Assembly (NCBI GenBank): GCA_002359735.1
Contig: DENS01000006.1
Location: forward strand, 31,134-95,133
Length of the DNA: 64,000 nucleotides
Reading direction: 5' to 3'
Origin: Micavibrio sp. UBA2638
GTDB lineage: Bacteria; Pseudomonadota; Alphaproteobacteria; Micavibrionales; Micavibrionaceae
Shown: positions 35,460 through 43,102 of the stretch, piece by piece
How the letters are laid out: every line of letters begins with the position of its first letter
Position numbering within the stretch: position 1 is the first letter of the stretch
Made by a program: the position numbers and the translations under genes
The notes under the pieces: generated by a model
What the model was told of the DNA's origin: nothing
What the model saw: the letters and a program-made list of their open reading frames with translations, nothing else
Database searches by the model: none

Positions 35460-36266
35460 ATGATATCCAACATTCTTTCTATTGCCGGTTCCGATCCATC
35501 GGGGGGCGCCGGAATTCAGGCCGATTTAAAAACATTTTCGGCGCTTGGTTGTTATGGCATGGCGGTTATGACGGCATTGACGGCGCAAAATACGAAGGGT
35601 GTGACTGGCGTGCAGCAGGTGCCGCATGATTTTGTAGGTAAACAGATTGATACGATTTTTGAAGACGTTCGTGTTGATGCAATGAAGATTGGTATGGCTG
35701 GCACGCCCCAAACGATTGATACGATTGCCGAGGCCATTCAACGCCATAAACCCGGCTATGTCGTTCTTGACCCGGTGATGGTGGCAACCAGCGGTGATAA
35801 ACTATTGGATGATACGGCGATACAAAATTTGCGGACAAAATTGCTGCCGCTTGCCGGGGTCTTAACGCCGAATGTGCCGGAAGCCGAAATTTTGCTGGCG
35901 AAATCTTTTGATCGTGATTTTCAAGCGGATATGCAGGATATGGCCAAGGCGTTGCTGGATTTGGGATGTCAGGCGGTCATGTTAAAAGGGGGGCATTTGG
36001 GGGGCGCCACGTCCAATGATGTGTTTATGGACCAAAAGGGCGTGATTGAAATATTAGAGGCGCCGCGCGTAAAGACAATTCACAATCATGGAACCGGCTG
36101 CACGCTCTCCAGCGCGCTGGCCTGTTATCTGGCCAAGGGCCTTCCCCCGGTAGAAGCCGCCCATGCAGCCAAAACATTTGTGACATATGCCTTGCAAAAC
36201 AGTGAACGCCTGAGTGTTGGGCGCGGGCATGGCCCGGTTCATCATTTTCATGCATTATGGGCTTAA
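35460..36266 (+). CDS. thiD: Hydroxymethylpyrimidine/phosphomethylpyrimidine kinase
   Basis: 268 residues of the ribokinase-like fold. The N terminus ILSIAGSDPSGGAGIQADL, then KTFSALGCYGMAVMTALTAQ, DPVMVATSGDKLL, and the anion-hole motif NHGTGCTLSSALACYLAKG, with GTGC carrying the catalytic base. It phosphorylates HMP twice in thiamine synthesis. AAAGG precedes the ATG. Position between thiE and thiL fits the pathway. Confidence 0.95.
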   Translation: MISNILSIAGSDPSGGAGIQADLKTFSALGCYGMAVMTALTAQNTKGVTGVQQVPHDFVGKQIDTIFEDVRVDAMKIGMAGTPQTIDTIAEAIQRHKPGYVVLDPVMVATSGDKLLDDTAIQNLRTKLLPLAGVLTPNVPEAEILLAKSFDRDFQADMQDMAKALLDLGCQAVMLKGGHLGGATSNDVFMDQKGVIEILEAPRVKTIHNHGTGCTLSSALACYLAKGLPPVEAAHAAKTFVTYALQNSERLSVGRGHGPVHHFHALWA

Positions 36267-36290
36267 GGTAGAAAAAAGGGGGAGGCGGAT

Positions 36291-37259
36291 ATGAAAGAAT
36301 TTGATCTTATCCGATCGTTTTTTTTACCTTTGGCGGAAGGCCGGGCTGAGGCGGGTGATTTCGTTAATGATGGGGCGGTTCTGAGCGTTCCTGATGGAAA
36401 AGAACTTGTGGTCAGCAGTGATACCTTAAACGCCGATATCCACTTTTTTGCAGATCAACCAGCCGCAACAATTGCGAAAAAGGCGCTGCGCAGTAATCTT
36501 TCAGATATTCTTTCAATGGGGGCGCGGCCCTATTGCTATCAGCTATGTCTGGCCCTGCCGGAGGTGGATGAGCCCTGGTTGCGTGCGTTTACGGCGGGAT
36601 TGGCCGAGGATCAAAAGCTGTATAATCTGTTTTGTTGTGGTGGGGATACGACATCCATTAGGGGCCATGTATCTATCTCGATCACCATGTTTGGGCTGGT
36701 GAATAAGGGGGGGTCTCTGTCAAGGGCCAAGGCCCGCGCCGGAGATGCGATTTTGCTTTCTGGCAGTGTCGGTGATGCGTATTGCGGTCTGCAAGGCTTG
36801 CGCGAGGTAATCAGCGATGTTCCGGAGTTTTGCCGCGCGCGTTACTTCGTACCAGAACCGCCAGTCGCCATTCTTCCCTTGTTTGAACAACAAAAGGCGC
36901 ATATTCATGCGGCCATGGATATTTCAGATGGTTTGATTGCCGATCTGGGGCATATGGCGGCGGCTTCAAATTTACGGGCCATTATTTCATTGGGCGATAT
37001 TCGTTATTCGGCAGCGGTAGAGCAGCTTTTGGCATGCAATAGCGTTAGCCCCCATGAGCTATTGAGCGGCGGGGATGATTATCAGCTTTTGCTGAGTGTT
37101 GCAGCGGATCAAGCAGAGACGATTATTAAATTGGCGCATGAAAAAAATATTCAATTACAAAAAGTTGGTAACTTTGAAGCCGGCGCTGCCGGCGTTCAGG
37201 TAATGGATGAAAATGGATCACCCGTTACATTTAATCAGGCAGGATGGCAACATTTCTAA
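36291..37259 (+). CDS. thiL: Thiamine-monophosphate kinase
   Basis: 322 residues of the PurM/ThiL-like fold. N terminus FDLIRSFFLPLA, NDGAVL, VVSSDTLNADIHFFAD and a Gly-rich DILSMGARPYCYQLCLALP, then GGDTTS; the C-terminal half has MDISDGLIADLGHMA and LLSGGDDYQLLL. ThiL phosphorylates thiamine monophosphate to TPP, the cofactor SucA needs. A strong ribosome site (GGGGGAGG) precedes the start. Confidence 0.94.
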   Translation: MKEFDLIRSFFLPLAEGRAEAGDFVNDGAVLSVPDGKELVVSSDTLNADIHFFADQPAATIAKKALRSNLSDILSMGARPYCYQLCLALPEVDEPWLRAFTAGLAEDQKLYNLFCCGGDTTSIRGHVSISITMFGLVNKGGSLSRAKARAGDAILLSGSVGDAYCGLQGLREVISDVPEFCRARYFVPEPPVAILPLFEQQKAHIHAAMDISDGLIADLGHMAAASNLRAIISLGDIRYSAAVEQLLACNSVSPHELLSGGDDYQLLLSVAADQAETIIKLAHEKNIQLQKVGNFEAGAAGVQVMDENGSPVTFNQAGWQHF

Positions 37260-37353
37260 AAAGGTGCAAAAAACCTTTAAAAGCCCCTTGCCTTGGTTTA
37301 TGCTTGGGGGTAAATAAATGCTCAATGAATAAATAACATATTAGGATATAAAC

Positions 37354-38604
37354 ATGGCTGAAATAGTTGTCCCGACCCTTGGTGAATCTGTCTCTGAAGC
37401 GACTGTTGCACAGTGGCTGAAGAAAGAGGGGGAAGCGGTCAAAGCAGATGAACCGATTGTGGAGCTGGAAACGGACAAAGTTACCCTTGAGGTGAACGCC
37501 GCCAGTGACGGTGTTATTGCAAAAATTACCGTGGGGGAAGGCGAAACTGTTGAGGTCGGCGCCGTACTTGGTCAGCTGGAAGAAGGGGGCGTTGCCAATG
37601 ATACGCCCAAGAAATCTGAGGCAAAGGCCGAGACCAAAGAAGTGAAAGATGATAAAGCCGATGCGCCAAAGAAAGACAGCGCGCCTGCCGCCCAATCATC
37701 AGGTGGTGCAAATGCGCCAATGTCCCCGGCAGTACGCAAAATGATCGGTGATCATAATCTGGATGCGTCGGCTATATCCGGTTCCGGTAAAGATGGCCGT
37801 ATTACCAAAGAAGATGTACAAAAACATATTGCGTCAAATGAAAGTGCGCCAACACCATCAACCTCAGCGGTTGCCCACGGTACGGCACCAAAAGATCAAG
37901 GCGCACGCGAAGAACGCGTTCGTATGACCAAATTACGCAAGGTTATTTCCTCCCGTTTAAAAGAAGCGCAAAATACCGCCGCAATCCTGACAACCTTTAA
38001 TGAGGTTGATATGCAGCCTGTCATGGATTTGCGTAAACAATATCAGGACCAGTTTGTGAAAAAACATGGTATCAAGCTGGGCTTCATGTCCTTCTTCGTG
38101 AAGGCGGCCATTAATGCCTTGAAAGAATTTCCGGCCGTGAATGCTGAAATTCAGGGTGATGAAATCGTATATAAAAATTATTATGATATTGGCGTTGCCG
38201 TATCAACACCACAAGGTCTGATTGTTCCTGTTATTCGTGATGCGGATACGTTATCCATGGCCGAGATCGAAGCTAAAATTGTCGATCTTGGGACGCGCGC
38301 GCGCGAAGGGAAACTGACCATGGATGAAATGCAGGGCGGAACCTTTACAATCACGAATGGGGGCATTTTTGGTTCTATGCTCTCCACTCCCATTTTGAAT
38401 ACGCCGCAATCTGGTATTTTGGGTATGCACAATATCACGCAGCGCCCGGTTGTTATGAAAGATGGATCTATTCAGGCTCGTCCAATGATGTATCTGGCGA
38501 TGTCGTATGACCACCGTATTATTGATGGCCGCGAGGCCGTAAGTTCGCTGGTGCGCATCAAGGAAGCTATTGAGGACCCTCAGCGTTTGATACTGGATGT
38601 ATAA
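37354..38604 (+). CDS. sucB: 2-oxoglutarate dehydrogenase E2 component (dihydrolipoyl succinyltransferase)
   Basis: 416 residues with one lipoyl domain (lipoyl Lys in ELETDKVTLEVNA, near residue 43), an Ala/Pro/Lys-rich linker, a peripheral-subunit-binding domain near residue 123 (MSPAVRKMIGDHNLDASAI), and the C-terminal catalytic acyltransferase with MSYDHRIIDGREAV. With SucA and Lpd it makes the 2-oxoglutarate dehydrogenase complex. AGGA lies eight bases before the ATG. It is separated from sucA by the thiE-thiD-thiL cluster and from lpd by a nucleotide-related island. Confidence 0.97.
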   Translation: MAEIVVPTLGESVSEATVAQWLKKEGEAVKADEPIVELETDKVTLEVNAASDGVIAKITVGEGETVEVGAVLGQLEEGGVANDTPKKSEAKAETKEVKDDKADAPKKDSAPAAQSSGGANAPMSPAVRKMIGDHNLDASAISGSGKDGRITKEDVQKHIASNESAPTPSTSAVAHGTAPKDQGAREERVRMTKLRKVISSRLKEAQNTAAILTTFNEVDMQPVMDLRKQYQDQFVKKHGIKLGFMSFFVKAAINALKEFPAVNAEIQGDEIVYKNYYDIGVAVSTPQGLIVPVIRDADTLSMAEIEAKIVDLGTRAREGKLTMDEMQGGTFTITNGGIFGSMLSTPILNTPQSGILGMHNITQRPVVMKDGSIQARPMMYLAMSYDHRIIDGREAVSSLVRIKEAIEDPQRLILDV

Positions 38605-38631
38605 TTTTTTTTGAAACACATGATTAAAGTT

Positions 38632-38657
38632 AAGGCCGCTTGTATGCGGCCTTTTTT
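38632..38657 (+). terminator. Rho-independent terminator after sucB
   Basis: AAGGCCGC (38632-38639) pairs with GCGGCCTT (38646-38653) around a six-base loop and runs into T residues to 38657. It isolates sucB from the convergent genes below. Confidence 0.92.
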
Positions 38658-38685
38658 ATGGTTGCCGGGCGATGTGCACGGAATT

Positions 38686-39555
38686 TTAATATGGATCACG
38701 TTTAGCCAGTTCGTGCATAAAGGCTGCGGCCTCGGTGTATATGCTGCGGTCATCCGCGGCTGGCGTTTGTGCCGGGGCATTGGCGGCGTTTTTCTCCGCA
38801 GCATAGGACAGTGTTGCGGCGTCGTGAACCATGCGCGCGTATTGCTGTTTTAGACCTTCGGTTGAAATGCCGTCATCCGGCGCCTCATCAATCATTAATT
38901 TAAGATCATGCCCACGTGCGCGCTGTGTGAAGTAATAAGCTAGAGAGTGGTTAATCTCGCGGCGACTGGCCTCCGCCGGTATGCGAAAGATATTATCGGC
39001 ATAATCCTTGCGCCAGTTCTTGTGGTATATGGTGGACACCGTTCCTGAGTTATCATCATAACGCATTAGAACCTTGTTAAGCGCGCCAAACATGGGCAAA
39101 TCTTGCGGCGCCGTACTTTTTTCTTCAACGCTATGATACGGTTTTGCCGGTTTTTGACTCATGATTTGAATTCTCTGGCTTTCCCCTTTGGGTAAAAACT
39201 GGATTTTATATCCATCGCGCATTACACGGTCATAACTTAATCCATTAAATTCAGGTGTATTCTTGCTTTGCGCATTTAAATTTTTGCGCAGGGTCTCTAA
39301 ATGCAGGTGCTCCAAACTTTTCTTGGAGTGTAAAATCCGTTTGAACATCGAGGGCTCTTCCCTGGGCGGGAGCGTGCATTCAATGGTTAGATATGTTTTG
39401 CTGTTTTTACGGGCATTTAGAAAATCGCTTAAACCGGGGCCGTAGGTCTGTATGTTCGAAAATCCGGCCTCTTTGACGGCTCTTAAAAAATTCTGAACCT
39501 GAGCGCAGCGCTCTTCCAAGCCTTCAATGGGGCCTTGCGTGGTTTGATAGGCCAT
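38686..39555 (-). CDS. Hypothetical protein, IEGLE-motif paralogue A, 289 aa
   Basis: Unrecognised. The start follows GGAGA eight bases upstream; a TTGACA at 39634-39639 on the minus strand may be part of its promoter. It shares with the neighbouring gene an N-terminal IEGLEERCAQVQ, GFSNIQTYGPGLSDFLN, and later FRIPAEASRREINHSLAYYF. The C-terminal quarter ends in an Ala-rich segment. No signal peptide. Position: antisense between sucB and the deaminase genes. Confidence 0.68.
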   Translation of the reverse strand: MAYQTTQGPIEGLEERCAQVQNFLRAVKEAGFSNIQTYGPGLSDFLNARKNSKTYLTIECTLPPREEPSMFKRILHSKKSLEHLHLETLRKNLNAQSKNTPEFNGLSYDRVMRDGYKIQFLPKGESQRIQIMSQKPAKPYHSVEEKSTAPQDLPMFGALNKVLMRYDDNSGTVSTIYHKNWRKDYADNIFRIPAEASRREINHSLAYYFTQRARGHDLKLMIDEAPDDGISTEGLKQQYARMVHDAATLSYAAEKNAANAPAQTPAADDRSIYTEAAAFMHELAKRDPY

Positions 39556-39685
39556 GTTTAATATCTCCCCGTTTTATTTTTATACTTATATTTTTTTTAT
39601 CCCTATTATTTCATTAAACTAGTATCCAATGAGTGTCAAACGGAAGGCTTGCGTGCGCGACCTTGACCGATGTAATGGCCACGGC

Positions 39686-39736
39686 GGAAACGCCCGGTGG
39701 AAACGTCCGGTGAAAACGTCCGGTGAAAACGGGGGG
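39686..39736. repeat. Short tandem repeat, 13-bp unit
   Basis: Four near-identical units: GGAAACGCCCGGT at 39686, GGAAACGTCCGGT at 39699, GAAAACGTCCGGT at 39712 and GAAAACGGGGGG at 39725. It is in the gap between the two IEGLE paralogues and is too short and too few for a CRISPR array. Confidence 0.8.
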
Positions 39737-39756
39737 CTAACTAAGGGGCGCTGCGC

Positions 39757-40701
39757 CTATAGATCAAGCCCGCAAATATCCAGCATGAACTCGGCGGCCT
39801 GATCGAATATCTCGGGTTCAATTTTTTTCTTGTCTTCAGCGGAAGAAAAATCTTGATAACGCAGGGCATATGTATGGATCGCGGCATCATGAATGGAGCG
39901 AATATACTGTGATGTTTCACTGTTTGTTTGCGCATCAATTTCCAGACTTAACGGGCGTCCCTCGGACCGTTCTGTGAAGTAGTAAGCCAATGAGTGGTTG
40001 ATTTCTTCTAAATCGGCCTCTGCCGGTATGCGAAATGTAGAGGATTGATTGTCAGCCAGCCAGTTTTTATGGGCGGTTGTCACCAAGCGGTCCTGTTGCG
40101 CATCATAACAGATGGCAATTTTGTTGATGGTTCCAAATTCTCTGGATAATGCATCCTTTACACTAAGGCGCTCCGCCGGGGCGTCGCCCTGCCGGTCATG
40201 GGCCAGGATCTGGATTCTTTGGTTGCGTTTGCCATTGGCCACCATGCGTATTTCTTCGGGGGCGTCATCATGACGGCTTGCATCCCGGATGTTGCGTAAT
40301 GCTGATGCCGGATTTTTCTCAATGGCGTGACGCGCATTTTTTAAATAGACGTTGTGTTTTTGGGTCTGTGTTCTGAATATATTGCCCAATGAAGCCGGTT
40401 TTAAATGATCGGGGTAATCGCATTCTATTGTGACATCGGCCATATCGGTCGGGCGAACCCAGCCCTGATCTGCCGGTATGGGTTTTTCTTCTAATGAATT
40501 GTTGAGCATGCTGATGATACGCTGGCGAAAGCGTTGGTCAAAGCTGGGGTTGTGATTGTTCAGAAATTGGCTAAGCCCTTCACCGTAGGCGGTGATGTTC
40601 GTGAATCCGCTGTCTTTGAGGGTGTCGAATATCTTTCTAACGTGCAGGTATCGTTTTTCAAGCCCTTCGATAGAACTGGTGGTCGTGATATATGATGACA
40701 T
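39757..40701 (-). CDS. Hypothetical protein, IEGLE-motif paralogue B, 314 aa
   Basis: Paralogue of the downstream gene. The start at 40701 follows GAGG; the longer frame to 40764 lacks support. Shared landmarks are SIEGLEKRYLHVRKIF, GFTNITAYGEGLSQFLN and FRIPAEADLEEINHSLAYYF. A middle segment TIECDYPDHLKP matches TIECTLPP in paralogue A. The pair is probably a tandem duplication. Function unknown; own promoter upstream. Confidence 0.68.
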   Translation of the reverse strand: MSSYITTTSSIEGLEKRYLHVRKIFDTLKDSGFTNITAYGEGLSQFLNNHNPSFDQRFRQRIISMLNNSLEEKPIPADQGWVRPTDMADVTIECDYPDHLKPASLGNIFRTQTQKHNVYLKNARHAIEKNPASALRNIRDASRHDDAPEEIRMVANGKRNQRIQILAHDRQGDAPAERLSVKDALSREFGTINKIAICYDAQQDRLVTTAHKNWLADNQSSTFRIPAEADLEEINHSLAYYFTERSEGRPLSLEIDAQTNSETSQYIRSIHDAAIHTYALRYQDFSSAEDKKKIEPEIFDQAAEFMLDICGLDL

Positions 40702-40735
40702 GGAAGAACCTCTATTTTCGTAATCGGTATGATTT

Positions 40736-40764
40736 TTTGTATAGAGGTGGGTGTTATATGTCAA
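40736..40764 (-). promoter_or_regulatory. Sigma70 promoter of IEGLE paralogue B
   Basis: On the minus strand TTGACA (40759-40764) and TACAAA (40736-40741) are separated by 17 bases. It lies about 35 bases before the chosen ATG at 40701. Confidence 0.6.
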
Positions 40765-40804
40765 TATGATTTAAGTGGCAGAGGCGGCCCTTACGGCCTG
40801 GTGT

Positions 40805-41458
40805 TTAGTGTTCGGCTGAACCAAACTCTTTATCGGCCTCGGTCAGGTTTTTCCAGTCTTCATGATTAAGGTGCGGTTTTTCACGGCAAAAACGATCATA
40901 GATATCTATGTATTTTTGGTCTGGAATAATCTCGACATGGATATTTTGCTCTTTAAGCCAGTCTTCTGATGCCTTGTTGGCGCCGTGTAAATCATACCCG
41001 ATATAGACGGAGGCAAAGCCCAGACGGTTGATCGTTGGTCTGCACATATCATAACAGGGGGTAAGGGTTGTATAGATATCGGTATTGCTGAAATGTATAC
41101 GTCCGGCGTCTTTAATCGCGGCGGTTTCCCCATGAACTGTGGGGTCATTGTCTTGCACAAGTCTGTTATGCCCCTTGCCAAGAATGCGCCCTGTATCGCG
41201 GCAAACGATGACCGCGCCAATGGGGCACCCGCCTTCATTGTAGCTTTTTTCTGCCATGAAGGTTGCGACGCGCATATAATCCTGTTTATCCAGTTTTTTC
41301 CAAAAGGCGTCATCTATTAATGTGGGTAAAAGATGGGTCGGCATGAATGTGATTGTTTTTAAAAGGACATCATTAACATCCTGATCAGCCGTAATGCGTT
41401 TATGTGTGATGAGATAGAATGCGTCGGTGATTTTTGCGCAGATATTTTGAAACGCCAT
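40805..41458 (-). CDS. Cytidine/cytosine deaminase superfamily protein
   Basis: 217 residues. The zinc-dependent deaminase core begins near residue 75: KSYNEGGCPIGAVIV, ILGKGHNRLVQDNDP, TVHGETAA with His109 and the proton-shuttle Glu111, and YTTLTPCYDMC with Cys135 and Cys139. The order and wording resemble yeast-type cytosine deaminases (GGVPIG, GRGHN, HGE, PCDMC) more than bacterial cytidine deaminases. The zinc motif is C-x3-C, one residue more than the usual C-x2-C, so activity should be tested. A 65-residue N-terminal extension is not recognised. Substrate unproven. Confidence 0.8.
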   Translation of the reverse strand: MAFQNICAKITDAFYLITHKRITADQDVNDVLLKTITFMPTHLLPTLIDDAFWKKLDKQDYMRVATFMAEKSYNEGGCPIGAVIVCRDTGRILGKGHNRLVQDNDPTVHGETAAIKDAGRIHFSNTDIYTTLTPCYDMCRPTINRLGFASVYIGYDLHGANKASEDWLKEQNIHVEIIPDQKYIDIYDRFCREKPHLNHEDWKNLTEADKEFGSAEH

Positions 41459-41523
41459 GGATGAACTTCTCTTTCAGGGAGTATTGCGAAATGTTCATAA
41501 ACCGAAATGATGGCCCTGTCAAT

Positions 41524-41853
41524 TTAGGACAGTTTGATGTGCAGCATTACTTTGTTATCTTTATGCATAATTTCTTTTGTTCCTGCGCGCGGAACGGGAA
41601 TATTGTTGCCCTGACAGAAAAACACCATGGCATTGGCAAAAAAGGCCAGTGTGAATTTTATGGTTTCGGTGGAGCCATCGGTTTTTTTTAAAAGAATAGT
41701 GACGGTGGAATCGGGGGTGTTTGCTTCGCCAAAGCTCAGGTTTTGAATTTCCCCTTCTGCCGGTATTTCCATTTTTTCTGTGATGGAGCGAATCCGCAGC
41801 GCCGTATAGACTTCTTCGTAGTCAAAAACAATAACCCTGTCTTCTGTCGGCAT
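41524..41853 (-). CDS. Hypothetical protein, 109 aa
   Basis: Unrecognised. GGAGGGG precedes the ATG. Sequence is beta-rich in look (VIVFDYEEVYTALRI, STVTILLKKTDG, IKFTLAFFANAMVFF), a mixed soluble protein. Lies between the two deaminase genes on the same strand, so it may belong with them. Confidence 0.62.
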   Translation of the reverse strand: MPTEDRVIVFDYEEVYTALRIRSITEKMEIPAEGEIQNLSFGEANTPDSTVTILLKKTDGSTETIKFTLAFFANAMVFFCQGNNIPVPRAGTKEIMHKDNKVMLHIKLS

Positions 41854-41897
41854 ATTTTCCCCTCCCGATCGTATTGAGTCCCTATACTAGTTTAGGG

Positions 41898-42848
41898 CTA
41901 TATATTTAAGAAATTCAAAATATGATGATTTTGTAGTTGTTTCATGGCTTGCGGGCCGTATTCATCCCGTGGGGGCTGGTTCTGACCAATATACAGGGTT
42001 TGGTAACCGGCCCCGATCAGATTAATCTGTTCTCGGGCTGTTGGGATGCGGCTTGAATAAATAAAGCGCGGGTCTAACTGAAGGCCATAATATTTTCCGG
42101 CCATCAAAAGGCGGTTGAGAGGCTGGAGTATAAAGCTGTATTTTCCTTCCTTGGATAAATCGTCCTGATGGGTGTAACCAACGGTCGGGTGGCTGGGGGT
42201 TCTGAATACAATATGATCCCCGCCGGGATGTTCGGCCAGCGCCAATGCAAATGGTGTTTGTTGAAAATGATTGGCTGAGGCGAGGATGTGCTTTTTGAAA
42301 AGTGACATGGTGTTTTGTGATTTTACAGGTATTAATTCGGCAGGGCTTTCCAGGGGAGGAACGTAGTTTGTATCAATGTTCAGAACATTTTCCAGCCGTT
42401 TTTCCTTGCGGTATAGCTTGTACACCGGAATACCGGCCGCCGCAAAAATGCGCATCGACATGGCGGCAAAGACATCGCCGCGCCGCTGGGCAAAATCTTT
42501 TTCAAATCCTTTATGGTCAATGTACAAAGCCTTTATACCGGCTTCGGCGACATTTTTGGCGCAGTTAGGGCAGGGCGGATCGGTGATGAAAAGCAGGGCG
42601 TCTTTAGTACAGGGGGCATGCAGGATGCAGGCTGTTTCTGCATGGACGGTGCCGCTTGAATTTCCAATTTTAACATCACGCCCGATATTGGTCTCAATGG
42701 GGCCTGGCCAATAATTTGTTTTTGTAATTGCGAAATCGCGGCCATCATATTCCGTGCCGCAGAGTGTCGCGGCAATCTTATTGGTGGGATGCGGGCTGGA
42801 GTGTACAAGATCAACGGCGCGTTGCATCATGTGATACGGGCAAGTCAC
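41898..42848 (-). CDS. Deoxycytidylate deaminase-like protein with degenerate second domain
   Basis: 316 residues, GTG start. The N-terminal half is a zinc deaminase: SSGTVHAETACILHA (His69, Glu71) and FITDPPCPNCAKNV (Cys93, Cys96), of the dCMP/nucleotide deaminase type. The C-terminal half, from about residue 195, echoes this layout, with FIYSSRIPTAREQINLIGAG in place of FITDPPCPNCAKNVAEAG and a following YQTLYIG in place of KALYID, but lacks the His/Glu and Cys residues. It looks like a duplicated, inactive deaminase domain, perhaps for dimerisation or regulation. Substrate unproven. Confidence 0.75.
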   Translation of the reverse strand: MTCPYHMMQRAVDLVHSSPHPTNKIAATLCGTEYDGRDFAITKTNYWPGPIETNIGRDVKIGNSSGTVHAETACILHAPCTKDALLFITDPPCPNCAKNVAEAGIKALYIDHKGFEKDFAQRRGDVFAAMSMRIFAAAGIPVYKLYRKEKRLENVLNIDTNYVPPLESPAELIPVKSQNTMSLFKKHILASANHFQQTPFALALAEHPGGDHIVFRTPSHPTVGYTHQDDLSKEGKYSFILQPLNRLLMAGKYYGLQLDPRFIYSSRIPTAREQINLIGAGYQTLYIGQNQPPRDEYGPQAMKQLQNHHILNFLNI

Positions 42849-43016
42849 AATCTATAGCCTAAACTTTTTATAATTCATAGAGTTGTATTTATAATTTTGT
42901 TTTTTTATATATTCGACTGAGAGAACGTTCATTGAATATGGTAGAGCAAAGCAAGGCACAGTGGAACGGTTTTCTATGCCTTACATGTTGATTTATCAGG
43001 AATAACTAAAATAAAT

Positions 43017-43045
43017 TTGCATTATGAATAATAATTGTTTATAAA
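43017..43045 (+). promoter_or_regulatory. Possible sigma70 promoter of the 778-residue gene
   Basis: TTGCAT (43017-43022) and TATAAA (43040-43045) are separated by 17 bases, giving a leader of roughly 50 bases. The -35 match is weak. Confidence 0.42.
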
Positions 43046-43102
43046 GCCATTTATTATGACTATTGCGAATGCCACGGATAACGGAGTATAAAATAAAATA
43101 AA

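Noticed and set aside
39686..39736. CRISPR array
   Set aside because: Units are 13 bases, contiguous, without spacers, and no cas gene is present.
41898..42848. Bifunctional riboflavin RibD
   Set aside because: The C-terminal half has no reductase motifs; it resembles a second deaminase domain.
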